Shown here one piece after another: positions 47,117 through 58,347 of a stretch of DNA of 64,000 nucleotides (position 1 is the first letter of the stretch; every line of letters begins with the position of its first letter). The notes under the pieces are model-generated. The model worked only from the letters and a program-made list of their open reading frames with translations. It was not told the DNA's origin and did no database searches. This DNA is from Mycobacterium sp. IS-3022. Lineage in GTDB: Bacteria; Actinomycetota; Actinomycetes; Mycobacteriales; Mycobacteriaceae. The stretch is taken from the NCBI RefSeq assembly GCF_001500065.1, contig NZ_LQIN01000012.1, forward strand, positions 1-64,000, written 5' to 3'. Position numbers and translations under genes: made by a program.

Positions 47117-47904
47117 ACTATTACGCGAACGCCAACGAGGTGCAACTGTTCGAGCAGGCGTATCAGCAGCGCCTGCCGGTGATGCTCACCGGGCCGACGG
47201 GCTGCGGTAAGACCCGCCTCGTCGAGCACATGGGCGTCCTGCTTCAGCGGCCGGTCGTGACGATCAGCTGCCATGATGACCTGACGAGTTCCGATCTGGT
47301 CGGCAGGTTCATGGTCACCGGCGGCGATGTGGTCTGGACCGATGGACCGCTCACCCGGGCCGTGAAGGCCGGTGCCATCTGCTATCTCGACGAGGTGGTG
47401 GAGGCGCGCCACGACTCGTTGGCCATCCTGCACTCGTTGACCGACCACCGGCGCGCGCTGTATCTGGACCGGGCCGGTGAGGTGGTCCAGGCACCGGACA
47501 CCTTCATGCTGGTGTGCTCGTACAACCCCGCCTATCGCAGCTCGCTGAAAGACCTCAAGCCGTCCTTCCGGCAGCGCTTTGTGACGCTGCCCATGCGATA
47601 CCTGGCGCCAGACCGGGAAGCCGACGTGATCGTCGCCGAAGCGGGTGTCGAGCTTGCGACTGCGACCCGGCTCGTGCAATGCGCCACCGCGATCCGCACC
47701 GCCGACGAGGCGTTCCACTTCGAACCACCCTCCACCCGCGTGCTGGTGACCGCTGCGCAGCTGATCGTCGCCGGCGCAACCGAATTGGAGGCCGCTGAGG
47801 CTTGCATCCTGGCGCCGCTGTCCACCGACGGCGCCATCACCGACGGCTTGCGGGAAGTCGCCGTGGCCAGCCTGGCCACCGAAGCTCCGAGCACCTCCGG
47901 TTAG
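47113..47904 (+). CDS. MoxR/NorQ-type AAA+ ATPase
   Basis: The 263-residue ATPase has Walker A (GPTGCGKT, residues 27-34), Walker B (CYLDEV, 90-95), sensor 1 (LVCSYNPAYRSS) and an arginine-finger region (PSFRQRFVTLPMRYL). It is closest in type to NorQ/CbbQ of the MoxR family, chaperone ATPases that activate nitric oxide reductase, Rubisco or methanol dehydrogenase. No such enzyme genes are near, so the target is probably the membrane proteins on both sides. It overlaps the VWA gene by ATGA. Confidence 0.92.
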   Translation: MNYYANANEVQLFEQAYQQRLPVMLTGPTGCGKTRLVEHMGVLLQRPVVTISCHDDLTSSDLVGRFMVTGGDVVWTDGPLTRAVKAGAICYLDEVVEARHDSLAILHSLTDHRRALYLDRAGEVVQAPDTFMLVCSYNPAYRSSLKDLKPSFRQRFVTLPMRYLAPDREADVIVAEAGVELATATRLVQCATAIRTADEAFHFEPPSTRVLVTAAQLIVAGATELEAAEACILAPLSTDGAITDGLREVAVASLATEAPSTSG

Positions 47905-47921
47905 GAAGGGAGTCCGACACC

Positions 47922-48050
47922 ATGGATCAGAAAGAGCGGAAGCGCAAGAAGGCGCTCATCATTCTGCAGATCGTCATCTACGGGTATCTGGCCACGATGT
48001 TCGGGATTCAGCTCTACATGTCCTTCGCCCGGGGGTGGTGGGAATTGTGA
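47922..48050 (+). CDS. 42-residue membrane peptide
   Basis: A short gene 17 bases after the ATPase encodes a peptide with a basic N-terminus (MDQKERKRKK) and one helix (IILQIVIYGYLATMFGIQLY). A GGAAGGGAG lies before the ATG at 47922. Its stop overlaps the GTG of the next membrane protein (GTGA), which ties the two together. It parallels the 34-residue peptide beside the first membrane protein copy. Confidence 0.75.
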   Translation: MDQKERKRKKALIILQIVIYGYLATMFGIQLYMSFARGWWEL

Positions 48051-48769
48051 ACCTGCCGCTCCTGAACCGTCGGTCCAAAGCGCCGGTTCCGCTCGACGGG
48101 TCGATCAGCCTCGAGGGACACGACGAAGAATCCCGCCTCGCGCAACGCCGGGCGGACAAGTGGATGATCGTCGGCGCCGGGCTGATGGGCATGTGGGCCC
48201 CGGGCATCTTCGGATTGCCGATCTTTCTGCGCGGGGTGTGGCTACAGCGCCAGGCGGCCCGCGCCGGGCTGTCGATGCGGCCGATGATCGTCACCCTGAT
48301 CGGCTATCTCGTGCTGATCGACGGCATGCTCAACAGCCTCGGCTGGGCGCTGGACCTGGTGGCCAACCACACGTTGATCAACCGCGTGCTGATGGTCGGC
48401 TGGGGTGCGATGTTCGACGCCGGCTACTTCTGGCACTACAACGAAGCGTGGGTGGGCGGCGCCGCCGGGCCGGGCGAGAAGTCCATGGTGTTCGGGATGA
48501 TCCTGACGGTCTTCGCGATGCGGTGCGCCGCCGCGATCGGCTTCCTGCAGATGAAGCGCTGGGGCCACCAGTGGATGATCATCACCTGCTGGATGGGGGT
48601 GCTCATCTGGTGCCTGTATGTGTTCAACATGACGATGTACGCCGATGTGCGTTACGCCGGGGTCGTCTTCCCGGTCATCGGCTGGTGGCTGTACGACATC
48701 TTCTACATCACGCCATTCCTAGCCATTCCGTATCTGCACACGGTCAACCGCGAAATCTTCTCCGACTGA
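48047..48769 (+). CDS. six-helix membrane protein, copy 2 of the duplicated pair
   Basis: This 240-residue paralog of the protein at 44710 keeps all six helices and the DAGYFWHYNE and RWGHQW segments. The last 90 or so residues are almost the same, and long runs of DNA are also nearly identical, so the duplication is fairly recent or conversion maintains it. Copy 2 has a longer N-terminus. The GTG at 48047 overlaps the preceding peptide gene. Two copies flanking a MoxR/VWA pair suggest a heterodimer in one complex. Confidence 0.88.
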   Translation: MNLPLLNRRSKAPVPLDGSISLEGHDEESRLAQRRADKWMIVGAGLMGMWAPGIFGLPIFLRGVWLQRQAARAGLSMRPMIVTLIGYLVLIDGMLNSLGWALDLVANHTLINRVLMVGWGAMFDAGYFWHYNEAWVGGAAGPGEKSMVFGMILTVFAMRCAAAIGFLQMKRWGHQWMIITCWMGVLIWCLYVFNMTMYADVRYAGVVFPVIGWWLYDIFYITPFLAIPYLHTVNREIFSD

Positions 48770-48790
48770 ACGGGTTCAAGGAGCCGAGCC

Positions 48791-49231
48791 ATGACAACCT
48801 CTTCGCCTGCATCGGAATCAACCGAAGAACAAAAGGACGATCTGCCACCGGGCACCACGCCGTACTACGCGCGGATGCACCGCTACATCAAACGTGCGGT
48901 ACTGGTGTGTCTGGTCGCGCTGGTGATCGAGGGGGCGTTCACGCTGCCCTTCATGGCGGTGTATTACGGCTATCCCACACTGACCCTCACCGAGATCTGC
49001 AGCGAACTTCTCAAAGTCCGCTATTCCGACGACACCTTGGAGTGCAAGGTTCCTTACCCGCCCCTGGGTCCTCCCGAGGGTGCTGAAGGCAAGGACACCG
49101 CTCAAGACGAATGGGGCATTCAACCGGTGCCGAAATACGACAGGATCGGCTTCCGCGAACTGGTCCGCATCCATCAGGAAAGAGAGGCGAGGCAGGCAGC
49201 AGAACAACAACGAGGCGCAGCGTCTCCGTGA
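48791..49231 (+). CDS. single-helix membrane protein with two extracytoplasmic cysteines
   Basis: The 146-residue protein has a short cytoplasmic N-terminus, one helix ([20 protein letters not shown], residues about 37-56) and a soluble part outside with two Cys ([19 protein letters not shown]), which may form a disulfide or bind a ligand. The C-terminus is charged. It has no known family to me. It is 21 bases after copy 2 and overlaps the P450 gene by GTGA, so it is part of the same run. Confidence 0.78.
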   Translation: MTTSSPASESTEEQKDDLPPGTTPYYARMHRYIKRAVLVCLVALVIEGAFTLPFMAVYYGYPTLTLTEICSELLKVRYSDDTLECKVPYPPLGPPEGAEGKDTAQDEWGIQPVPKYDRIGFRELVRIHQEREARQAAEQQRGAASP

Positions 49232-50445
49232 CCAAGTCGCTCGAGGAACACGCACGAAACTGGAACCTTCGCCACGAGGACTTCGGCGACAACGACTTCC
49301 TGTACGACGTCTACTCGGTGATGCGGCGCAACGCGCCGTTCGCCCACACCGACACACCGTTCCTGTCCGCTACCCCCGGCGGCGCGTGGGTGGCGACGCG
49401 GTACGCGGAGTGCCACCGCATCTTGCAGGACTGGCAACACTTTTCGAGCAACCCGGTCCCCAAGGACGCCGAACGACTCCCCGGCGAACTGCTCGTCGTC
49501 ATGGATCCTCCGCGGCAACAGAAGTTCCGCAAGGTTCTCAATCCCTACTTCTCACCGGCGCGGATGAAGGCGCTGCGACCGCAGATCCGAGCCGAGACCG
49601 ACCGATTGATCGACGCGTTCATCGAAGACGGCGTCGGTGACCTCGCCGAGGTCGCATGGCGTCAGCCCGGAACCGTCTTCTTCAAGTACGTCCTCGGAAT
49701 GGCGGTCGACGATGTCCCGCTGTGCGTCGAACTGACCGACGCTGCGCTCAGCGGCGGCACCGAGGAAGCCCGTATGGCCGCCAACGCGGGGTTGTATCAG
49801 CATCTTCACCGTGCGATGACCGCCCGCACCGCACAGCCGCCGCGGGACGACATGATCGGCGTCCTTCTTTCGGCTGAGATCGACGGTGAGAAGCTGCCGT
49901 TCCAAGATGCAGTCGCCAACGCGATGTTGTTGGTGCAGGCCGGTCTCGAGACCACCTCGAGCGCGATGTCGTTCGCGCTGCACTACCTCGCAACGCATCC
50001 CGATGACCGTGGCCGGCTCATCGATGAACCGGAGCTACTGCCGAGAGCCGTCGAGGAGTTCATCCGGTACGCGGGGTCGATCCATGGGATCCCTCGCACC
50101 GTCGTCGACGACGTCGAGATCAGCGGCCATACCTTCTGTCCGGGCGAATCGGTGATCGTCAACTACGCTTCGGCCAATCGCGACCCGCAGCAGTTCCCAG
50201 ATCCCGACCGCTGCATCCTCGATCGACAAGCGAACCGGCACCTCGGATTCGGCGCGGGCGTACACCGCTGCCTGGGTTCGAATCTCGCTCGGCTGGAGTT
50301 CAGCGTCGCTCTCGAGCAAGTGCTGTCGCGGATGCCCGACTACCGGTTGGCGCCCAACGCCGATCCGGTTTTCCACGGCAACTCCGTCACCCGCGGGTAC
50401 CGCAGCATTCCAGTGGTATTCAGCCCGAAGGAGCGGCGCTCGTGA
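49228..50445 (+). CDS. cytochrome P450 (first)
   Basis: The 405-residue soluble P450 has the heme Cys in [18 protein letters not shown], the I-helix oxygen site [15 protein letters not shown] (Glu in place of the usual Asp) and the ExxR Glu and Arg in VEEFIRYAG. It should hydroxylate a hydrophobic substrate with electrons from ferredoxin and reductase; none is encoded nearby. The GTG start overlaps the previous gene, and its stop overlaps the next GTG start. Confidence 0.93.
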   Translation: MTKSLEEHARNWNLRHEDFGDNDFLYDVYSVMRRNAPFAHTDTPFLSATPGGAWVATRYAECHRILQDWQHFSSNPVPKDAERLPGELLVVMDPPRQQKFRKVLNPYFSPARMKALRPQIRAETDRLIDAFIEDGVGDLAEVAWRQPGTVFFKYVLGMAVDDVPLCVELTDAALSGGTEEARMAANAGLYQHLHRAMTARTAQPPRDDMIGVLLSAEIDGEKLPFQDAVANAMLLVQAGLETTSSAMSFALHYLATHPDDRGRLIDEPELLPRAVEEFIRYAGSIHGIPRTVVDDVEISGHTFCPGESVIVNYASANRDPQQFPDPDRCILDRQANRHLGFGAGVHRCLGSNLARLEFSVALEQVLSRMPDYRLAPNADPVFHGNSVTRGYRSIPVVFSPKERRS

Positions 50446-51491
50446 CTTATCGCGTCGTGCAGTGGACGACGGGCAACGTCGGCAAGAAGTCTGTGCATGC
50501 GATCGCGGCCAACACCGATCTGGAGCTCGTCGGATGTTACGCCTGGTCGCCGGACAAGGTCGGCAAGGACGTCGGTGCCCTCTGCGGCATCGGACCGCTG
50601 GGGGTGACGGCGACGGACGACGTCGACGCGCTGCTGGCGCTGAAACCGGACTGCGTGGTGTACAACCCGATGTTCGCCGACGTCGACGAGGTGGTGCGCA
50701 TCCTGGCCGCAGGCGTCAACGTGGTGACCACGTCGGAGTTCATCACCGGCCACCAACTGGGGGAGCGCCGTGACCGCATCCGCGAGGCCTGTGACCGTGG
50801 TGGCGCCACGATCTTCGGCAGCGGCATCAACCCGGGATTCATCCAACTGTTCGCGGTGGTGACAGCCGGCCTCTCCGATCGCGTCGACCGGATCTCGATC
50901 CTCGAGTCCTTCGACACCAGCATCTACAACTCGCCCGCCACCGAGATTCCGATGGGATTCGGCCATCCCGTCGACGACCCCGACCTGCCGGCGATCACCG
51001 CGAAGGGGTCGGGCATCTTCCGCGAGGCCGTGCTGCTGGTCGCCGACGCGCTCGGTGCCGAACTCGACGACGTGCGGTGCGAGGTCGAGTATGCCCAGAC
51101 CACCGAGGATCTCGAACTCCCCGGCGACTGGACGATAGCTGCCGGCTGCGTCGCGGGCATCGACGTCCGGTGGAAGGGCTACGTCGCCGGTCGGGACATC
51201 ATCGAGGTCCGTGGCGTATGGACGAAAGGACAGTCGCTGCAACCGACGTGGTCGACGACGTTCGGTTACACCGTCACCGTCGAGGGCAGGCCGACGATAA
51301 AGAGCACGTTGAGTTTCGAACCGCCGCCGGACTTCAATGCCGAAACCCTCGACGACTTCATCATGCTCGGCCTCACCATCACCGCCATGCCGGCGATCAC
51401 CGCGATCCCGGCCGTCGTCGCCGCCGATCCCGGTATCGCGACATACAACGACCTGCCGCTGCTGCTGCCACGCGGCGTGCTCGCACTCTGA
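50442..51491 (+). CDS. DapB-fold NAD(P)H-dependent dehydrogenase (second copy)
   Basis: The 349-residue protein has the N-terminal Rossmann motif YRVVQWTTGNVGKKSVHAIA and the family blocks ILAAGVNVVTTSEFITGHQL and FGSGINPGFIQLFAVV. It shares its fold with the proteins at 42097 and 51502. Coupling with the P450 gene suggests that it oxidises the P450 product or a later intermediate. GTG start at 50442 overlaps the P450 stop (GTGA). Confidence 0.87.
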   Translation: MTYRVVQWTTGNVGKKSVHAIAANTDLELVGCYAWSPDKVGKDVGALCGIGPLGVTATDDVDALLALKPDCVVYNPMFADVDEVVRILAAGVNVVTTSEFITGHQLGERRDRIREACDRGGATIFGSGINPGFIQLFAVVTAGLSDRVDRISILESFDTSIYNSPATEIPMGFGHPVDDPDLPAITAKGSGIFREAVLLVADALGAELDDVRCEVEYAQTTEDLELPGDWTIAAGCVAGIDVRWKGYVAGRDIIEVRGVWTKGQSLQPTWSTTFGYTVTVEGRPTIKSTLSFEPPPDFNAETLDDFIMLGLTITAMPAITAIPAVVAADPGIATYNDLPLLLPRGVLAL

Positions 51492-51501
51492 AGGAGAGCA
51501 G

Positions 51502-52549
51502 ATGATGCCCGACCGGACCTACCGTGTGATCCAGTGGATGACGGGCGATGTCGGGCAGGTCGGCGTCCGGCATTTCGCCGACAACCCGGTGTACGACCTG
51601 GTCGGCGTGCTCGTGCATAACCCCGAGAAAGTCGGTAAGGACGCCGGCGAGATCGCGGGCATCGCGCCGATCGGCGTGCCCGCCACCGACGACGTCGAAG
51701 CCGTCATCGCCATGGACGCCGACTGCGTGTTCTACACACCCGTGATCATGGACACCGAAACCGTGTGCCGACTCCTGCGAACGTCGTCACCACAAGCGGC
51801 TTCTTCTACCCGTCACCAGATTTCGCCGCCGACGGCGAGAAGATCCGCGCGGCCTGCCGCGACGGCGGTACCTCGTTCCACGCGGGCGGTATCCACCCCG
51901 GCTATGCCGGTGACATCATGCCCCTCACGCTGGCCAGAGTGGCGAGCCGAATCGACAGGATCGTGGTCGAGGAGGTGGTCAACGTCCTCGCCGACGCACC
52001 TCTCGATCACATCGACTGGCTGGGCTTCGGCAAAAACAGAGACGCGTTCCTCACCGAGCCAACGATTCTCGGGCTCGGCGTGCCGTTCTTCGCGCAGTCG
52101 ATGTACATGATCGCCGACGGTCTCGGTGTCACGATCGACAACGTGACCGCCGCGGACGTTAAAGCCGCCCTGGCCACCGAGGACATCGTGCACGAACTGG
52201 GTGCGATTCCCCGCGACACCGTTGCCGCGCAGCAGCACGAATGGACAGCATGGGTCGACGGCCGGCCGTTCATCGTCTTCCACGCGATCTACACCACCAC
52301 CACATCGGACAAGCTCGAGCCGGCGTGGGAGCTGGGCAAGACGCGATACCGGATCGCCATCGAGGGAGATCCGCCGACCGAACTCATCCTGCAGGGCGTC
52401 GAGCAACCCGACGGATCGATGACGCACCCGGGTTACACCTGGACCGCGATGGGTGCGATCAACGCGATCCCCGACGTGTGCGACGCGGAACCGGGGTGGC
52501 TCACCCACCTCGACCTCGGATTGATCAAACCGCGTGGCCTGGTACGCAA

Positions 52550-52553
<4 letters not shown>
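51502..52553 (+). pseudogene. DapB-fold dehydrogenase (third copy), frameshifted
   Basis: The reading frame opens with a good start (AAGGAG, ATG at 51502; MPDRTYRVIQWMTGDVGQVG) and continues to ETVCRLLR near 51778. It then resumes one frame over as NVVTTSGFFYPSPDF and runs to 52553. Intact copies have LAAGVNVVTTS here, so about three residues plus one base are missing, consistent with a 10-base deletion between GCG repeats (or a base-calling error). The rest of the gene is intact, so the break is recent or artefactual. The next gene overlaps its stop by ATGA. Confidence 0.85.
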
Positions 52554-55378
<2,825 letters not shown>

Positions 55379-55379
<1 letters not shown>

Positions 55380-55954
55380 TGGTGTACAAGATCGACCCAG
55401 CGGTCCTGCACAAGGTCGCGCAGCAGGTGGTCGGGCTGCCGGTCGAGGGTGGCGAACTCATCACGCGTGCCATCGAACTGCTCGCCGACGAATATCCCGA
55501 ACTTATCGATCCCGAACCGGGTCGCTGGGTGGGCAGCAGGGCGGGCGGAATACTCGGCAAAGTCCGCTTCCTCTACTTCAGCCCACGCGAGTACATTGTC
55601 ATCTTCGGCACTCCGACGGGTACTCAAGGCTTTTCGGGTCGTTATAAGCGGGTGCAGATCCACAAGTTCTTGCTGGCGGGCCGCATCGACTTTTTCGACC
55701 TCGAGTCCGACAACACCGCGGCGATCACGCTGTTGCCCGGCGAGCACACGTGTACGGAGAAGGGTCACGCCCGGGGACTGAGCATCCATCCGGGGTCCTG
55801 GCACATCGAGTACGGCCGCGGCGCGGTCGTCACGACCCTGCCGTTCGCGATGGTCGACACCCTGCTGGTGTCACTGGAGTTCGAATCGGTCCGCCGCTCG
55901 ATCGTCGAGTTCGTCAGACTGGTCCGTCGGCGAACGCGGCCACGAACCCGGTAG
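55379..55954 (+). CDS. ERG2/sigma-1 receptor-like protein
   Basis: The 191-residue protein matches the ERG2/sigma-1 receptor family: GTQGFSGRYKR (family GxxGHSGRY), LLPGEHTC (family PGE) and WHIEYGRGAVVTTLPFAMVD followed by TLLVSLEF (family W-x-x-EYGRG...LPFxxxDT-x-FSTxDF). Fungal Erg2 moves the C8 double bond of sterols. The Glu equivalent to sigma-1 Glu172 is conserved (IEYGRG); the second key acid (Asp126) seems replaced by His or Gln. The N-terminal membrane helix of the eukaryotic proteins is missing. With three P450s it points to a sterol-like substrate. Confidence 0.8.
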
Positions 55955-56498
55955 GAAGTACGCCGCGACCGCCGAGATCGCCGACACCACAACCAGATAC
56001 GCCACGATCGAGTGCTGGTGTTCGTCGCCGCGTACAGGGCGGTGGCGATCGTCGGCGCGAACGCCGAACCCACCACCTGCGACAGCGTGTAACCGATCGA
56101 CACGCCGCTGTAGCGCACGTCGGGATCAAACGCCAGGCTGAACAGCGACCCGGTCACGCCGGCCGTCGGCGCCATGGCGACGCCGACCACCGCCGCAACG
56201 GCCACCCCGAACAGCGCCTGGGTGCGGTCGATCTCGGCGACCGTCGTCGCATACGACACCAGATAGGCCACACAGATGTAGGCGAACACCCCTTGGGGCA
56301 GATGTGCGCCGGCGACCAGGAGTATCTGCTTCCCAGCAGCAGTTCGGTCGCCGGCGACACGTCGGGAAAGAACAGCTTCGGAAACACCAGCGCCGCTGCC
56401 GTTGCGTACATGAGGAAGTAGTAGAACTCGACGGCCGTTCCGATGAAGCTGGCCAAATGCCACCCGCATCGGCGGCACCCCGATGAGACCGTCGACAT
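55945..56498 (-). pseudogene. degenerate MFS transporter (metabolite:H+ symporter type)
   Basis: Pieces of one transporter are spread over all three minus-strand frames: a start MSTVSS near 56498, then PPMRVAF, then ASFIGTAVEFYYFLMYATAA with LVFPKLFFPDVSPATE, then YICVAYLVSYATTVAEIDRT and a late helix AYLVVVSAISAVAAYFLPGS. Only about 180 of the usual 430-450 residues remain, with at least three frameshifts and internal deletions. It is certainly dead. It may once have imported the substrate of the adjacent pathway. Ends are approximate; the left end overlaps the ERG2-like gene. Confidence 0.82.
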
Positions 56499-56572
56499 GA
56501 AAAGAGTGTGCCACGCGTGATTTCGGTGCACGCGGTTGCAGCGAGCGCGACCGACTACACCGAAGTCACCGG

Positions 56573-58018
56573 TCAGCGCGGTGACCAGATCTCCGTCGGC
56601 GCGGAGCGGCCCCTTAGGGTTTCCGAGCCGCGCGCCGTCCAGCAGCGTCGCTCCGCCTCGTTGGCGCGCTCGAGCGCGGCACCTGAGCACAGCACCCGTA
56701 CGTCGAATTCCTTGGCCCGATCGGCCAACCGCGCCGCCTCGTTGACCGCGTCTCCGACGACGGTGTACTCGTACCGGTTCTCCGCGCCGATGTTGCCGGC
56801 GAACACCGGGCCGGCCGAGACCCCGAGGCCGAAGTCGAGGCGCAGGCGTCGCAACTCGGTGATGAGCATCCGGGCGGTCGCCAGCGCCGCGGTCGCCGGA
56901 TCGTCGGTGCGCAGCGGCGCGCCGAACACGGCGAGCGCCGCGTCGCCTTGGAACTTGTTGACCAGACCGTGTTTGTCGTCCACGGCGGCCACGACGATGC
57001 GAAAGAAGTCGTTGAGCAGTTCGGCGACCTCGTGGGGTTCGTGCGACGCGGCCAGGCGAGTCGACCCGACAAGATCGATGAACAGGACCGCGACATCGCG
57101 TTCGTCACCCGAGAGCGACTCGTTCTCCTCGACCGCGCGGCGCACCACCTCTTCTCCGACATGGCGGCCGAAAAGGTCACGGAGGCGGTCGCGTTCGCGC
57201 AGGCCGGCGACCATGCTGTTGAAACCCCTCTGCAGGAGCCCGATCTCCGACCACTCGTACACCTCGACTCGGGCGTCGATTTGCCCGCGTTCCACCTTCG
57301 CCATGCCGTCGATGACCTCGTGGACGGGGTCGGAGATCGACATCGACACCAGGATCATGGCCCGAAAGCCGAGAACCACGGCGACGAGCGCCAGCACGAG
57401 AAGGGCCAACTCGATAGGGGCGCCCCTGTCGATGATCCAACCGCGTGCACGCATGATGAGCAGCACCGCGATCGCCAGTCCCGGCAGCGCGGTACATGTG
57501 GTCCACATGAGCAACAGCCGGGCACGCACTCCTGGCGCGGTGAGCCGGGTGAAATCCGTTGTGACGCCGGCCAAGACCGGCCGCAGCGGGCGCAATGTGA
57601 ACAGGAAGCCGGTGGACACCGTCGCGATCGTGCCGAAGAGTATGGCCGAGCCGACGACCGCCTGTGCCTCGGCTCCCGCGTCGAGGTCCCAGAAGATCAG
57701 CACCGCCCCCGTGAGCGCCCACGGTGTGACCGTGAGCGCCGCCTGGCGGCGAAGGATTTTGAGCGTTTCCTGGCGTTCGGCGTCGGTGGGCTCGCGGGAC
57801 CCGAGCCATTGCAGCGAGGGCCGGATGATGAGCACGCCGCCGACGGTCACGATCGCGGTACCCACAACGATCAACGCCGCCGACACGAGGGCGGTTTCGG
57901 TGGTCAACCCCGTCCAGCCGGTCATCGACATGACGATCGCGATGACTTCCCCGACCGTCAGGACATAGGCGAACGCCAAGCCCGCTGCGTATCGAACGAG
58001 CAGGCCCCGTTGCCTCAC
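56573..58018 (-). CDS. membrane-bound class III adenylate cyclase (HAMP type), second
   Basis: The 481-residue protein has about six N-terminal helices, a HAMP linker (SISDPVHEVIDGMAKVERGQ) and a cyclase domain with metal aspartates (VLFIDLVGSTRLA, LVNKFQGDAALAVFG) and YTVVGDAVNEAARLAD holding the adenine-selecting Asp and transition-state Asn/Arg. All key residues for cAMP synthesis are present, in contrast to the first cyclase. It starts with GTG. It lies 13 bases after the 100-residue gene, so it may belong to the ligase operon. Confidence 0.92.
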   Translation of the reverse strand: MRQRGLLVRYAAGLAFAYVLTVGEVIAIVMSMTGWTGLTTETALVSAALIVVGTAIVTVGGVLIIRPSLQWLGSREPTDAERQETLKILRRQAALTVTPWALTGAVLIFWDLDAGAEAQAVVGSAILFGTIATVSTGFLFTLRPLRPVLAGVTTDFTRLTAPGVRARLLLMWTTCTALPGLAIAVLLIMRARGWIIDRGAPIELALLVLALVAVVLGFRAMILVSMSISDPVHEVIDGMAKVERGQIDARVEVYEWSEIGLLQRGFNSMVAGLRERDRLRDLFGRHVGEEVVRRAVEENESLSGDERDVAVLFIDLVGSTRLAASHEPHEVAELLNDFFRIVVAAVDDKHGLVNKFQGDAALAVFGAPLRTDDPATAALATARMLITELRRLRLDFGLGVSAGPVFAGNIGAENRYEYTVVGDAVNEAARLADRAKEFDVRVLCSGAALERANEAERRCWTARGSETLRGRSAPTEIWSPR

Positions 58019-58031
58019 ATCGCTGAAAGTA

Positions 58032-58334
58032 TCAGTCGCTGGCGGGTAGCGGCTTGGCTTCTTTGAGCGACAGGGGAGTGCTGCCGATACTCAACGTGCC
58101 CGCACCGGCCTTGGTCACGAGGACCTCCGCGCCGGTGTCGTCGACGTAGCGCTTGCCCATCGCGTTCCCGTCGGCGAAGTCCGGGTCGATCGTGAGGTCG
58201 GCTGACTTCTGAGCGTCGATCGGCACCATCGGTGCACCGCCGGCGCGCAGATCGTCCAGACTCTCGGCGCTGCGCACCACGATCACCTGGGTGTCACACA
58301 CCTGGCTCTGCAGTCGTGTGCCGTTCTTGAACAT
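58032..58334 (-). CDS. 100-residue conserved hypothetical protein
   Basis: This small soluble protein has one Cys (QSQVCDTQVIVVRSAESLDD) followed by GGAPMVP and a beta-rich C-terminal half (VLVTKAGAGTLSIGSTPLSL). I do not know its family name, but it has the look of the small proteins found beside acyl-CoA ligases in actinobacteria. AAGGAG precedes the ATG by six bases, and the gene follows the ligase after 13 bases, so they share an operon. Confidence 0.75.
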   Translation of the reverse strand: MFKNGTRLQSQVCDTQVIVVRSAESLDDLRAGGAPMVPIDAQKSADLTIDPDFADGNAMGKRYVDDTGAEVLVTKAGAGTLSIGSTPLSLKEAKPLPASD

Positions 58335-58347
58335 GTTGAGCTCCTTG

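Noticed and set aside
45587..47904. Nitric oxide reductase accessory genes norQ/norD
   Set aside because: No norB or norC is nearby and the adjacent membrane proteins do not resemble them; only the chaperone class is shared.
44710..48769. Particulate methane/ammonia monooxygenase type (PmoA/PmoC) subunits
   Set aside because: Helix number and metal interest are superficially similar, but the sequences do not match PmoA as I recall it and no PmoB-like protein is present.
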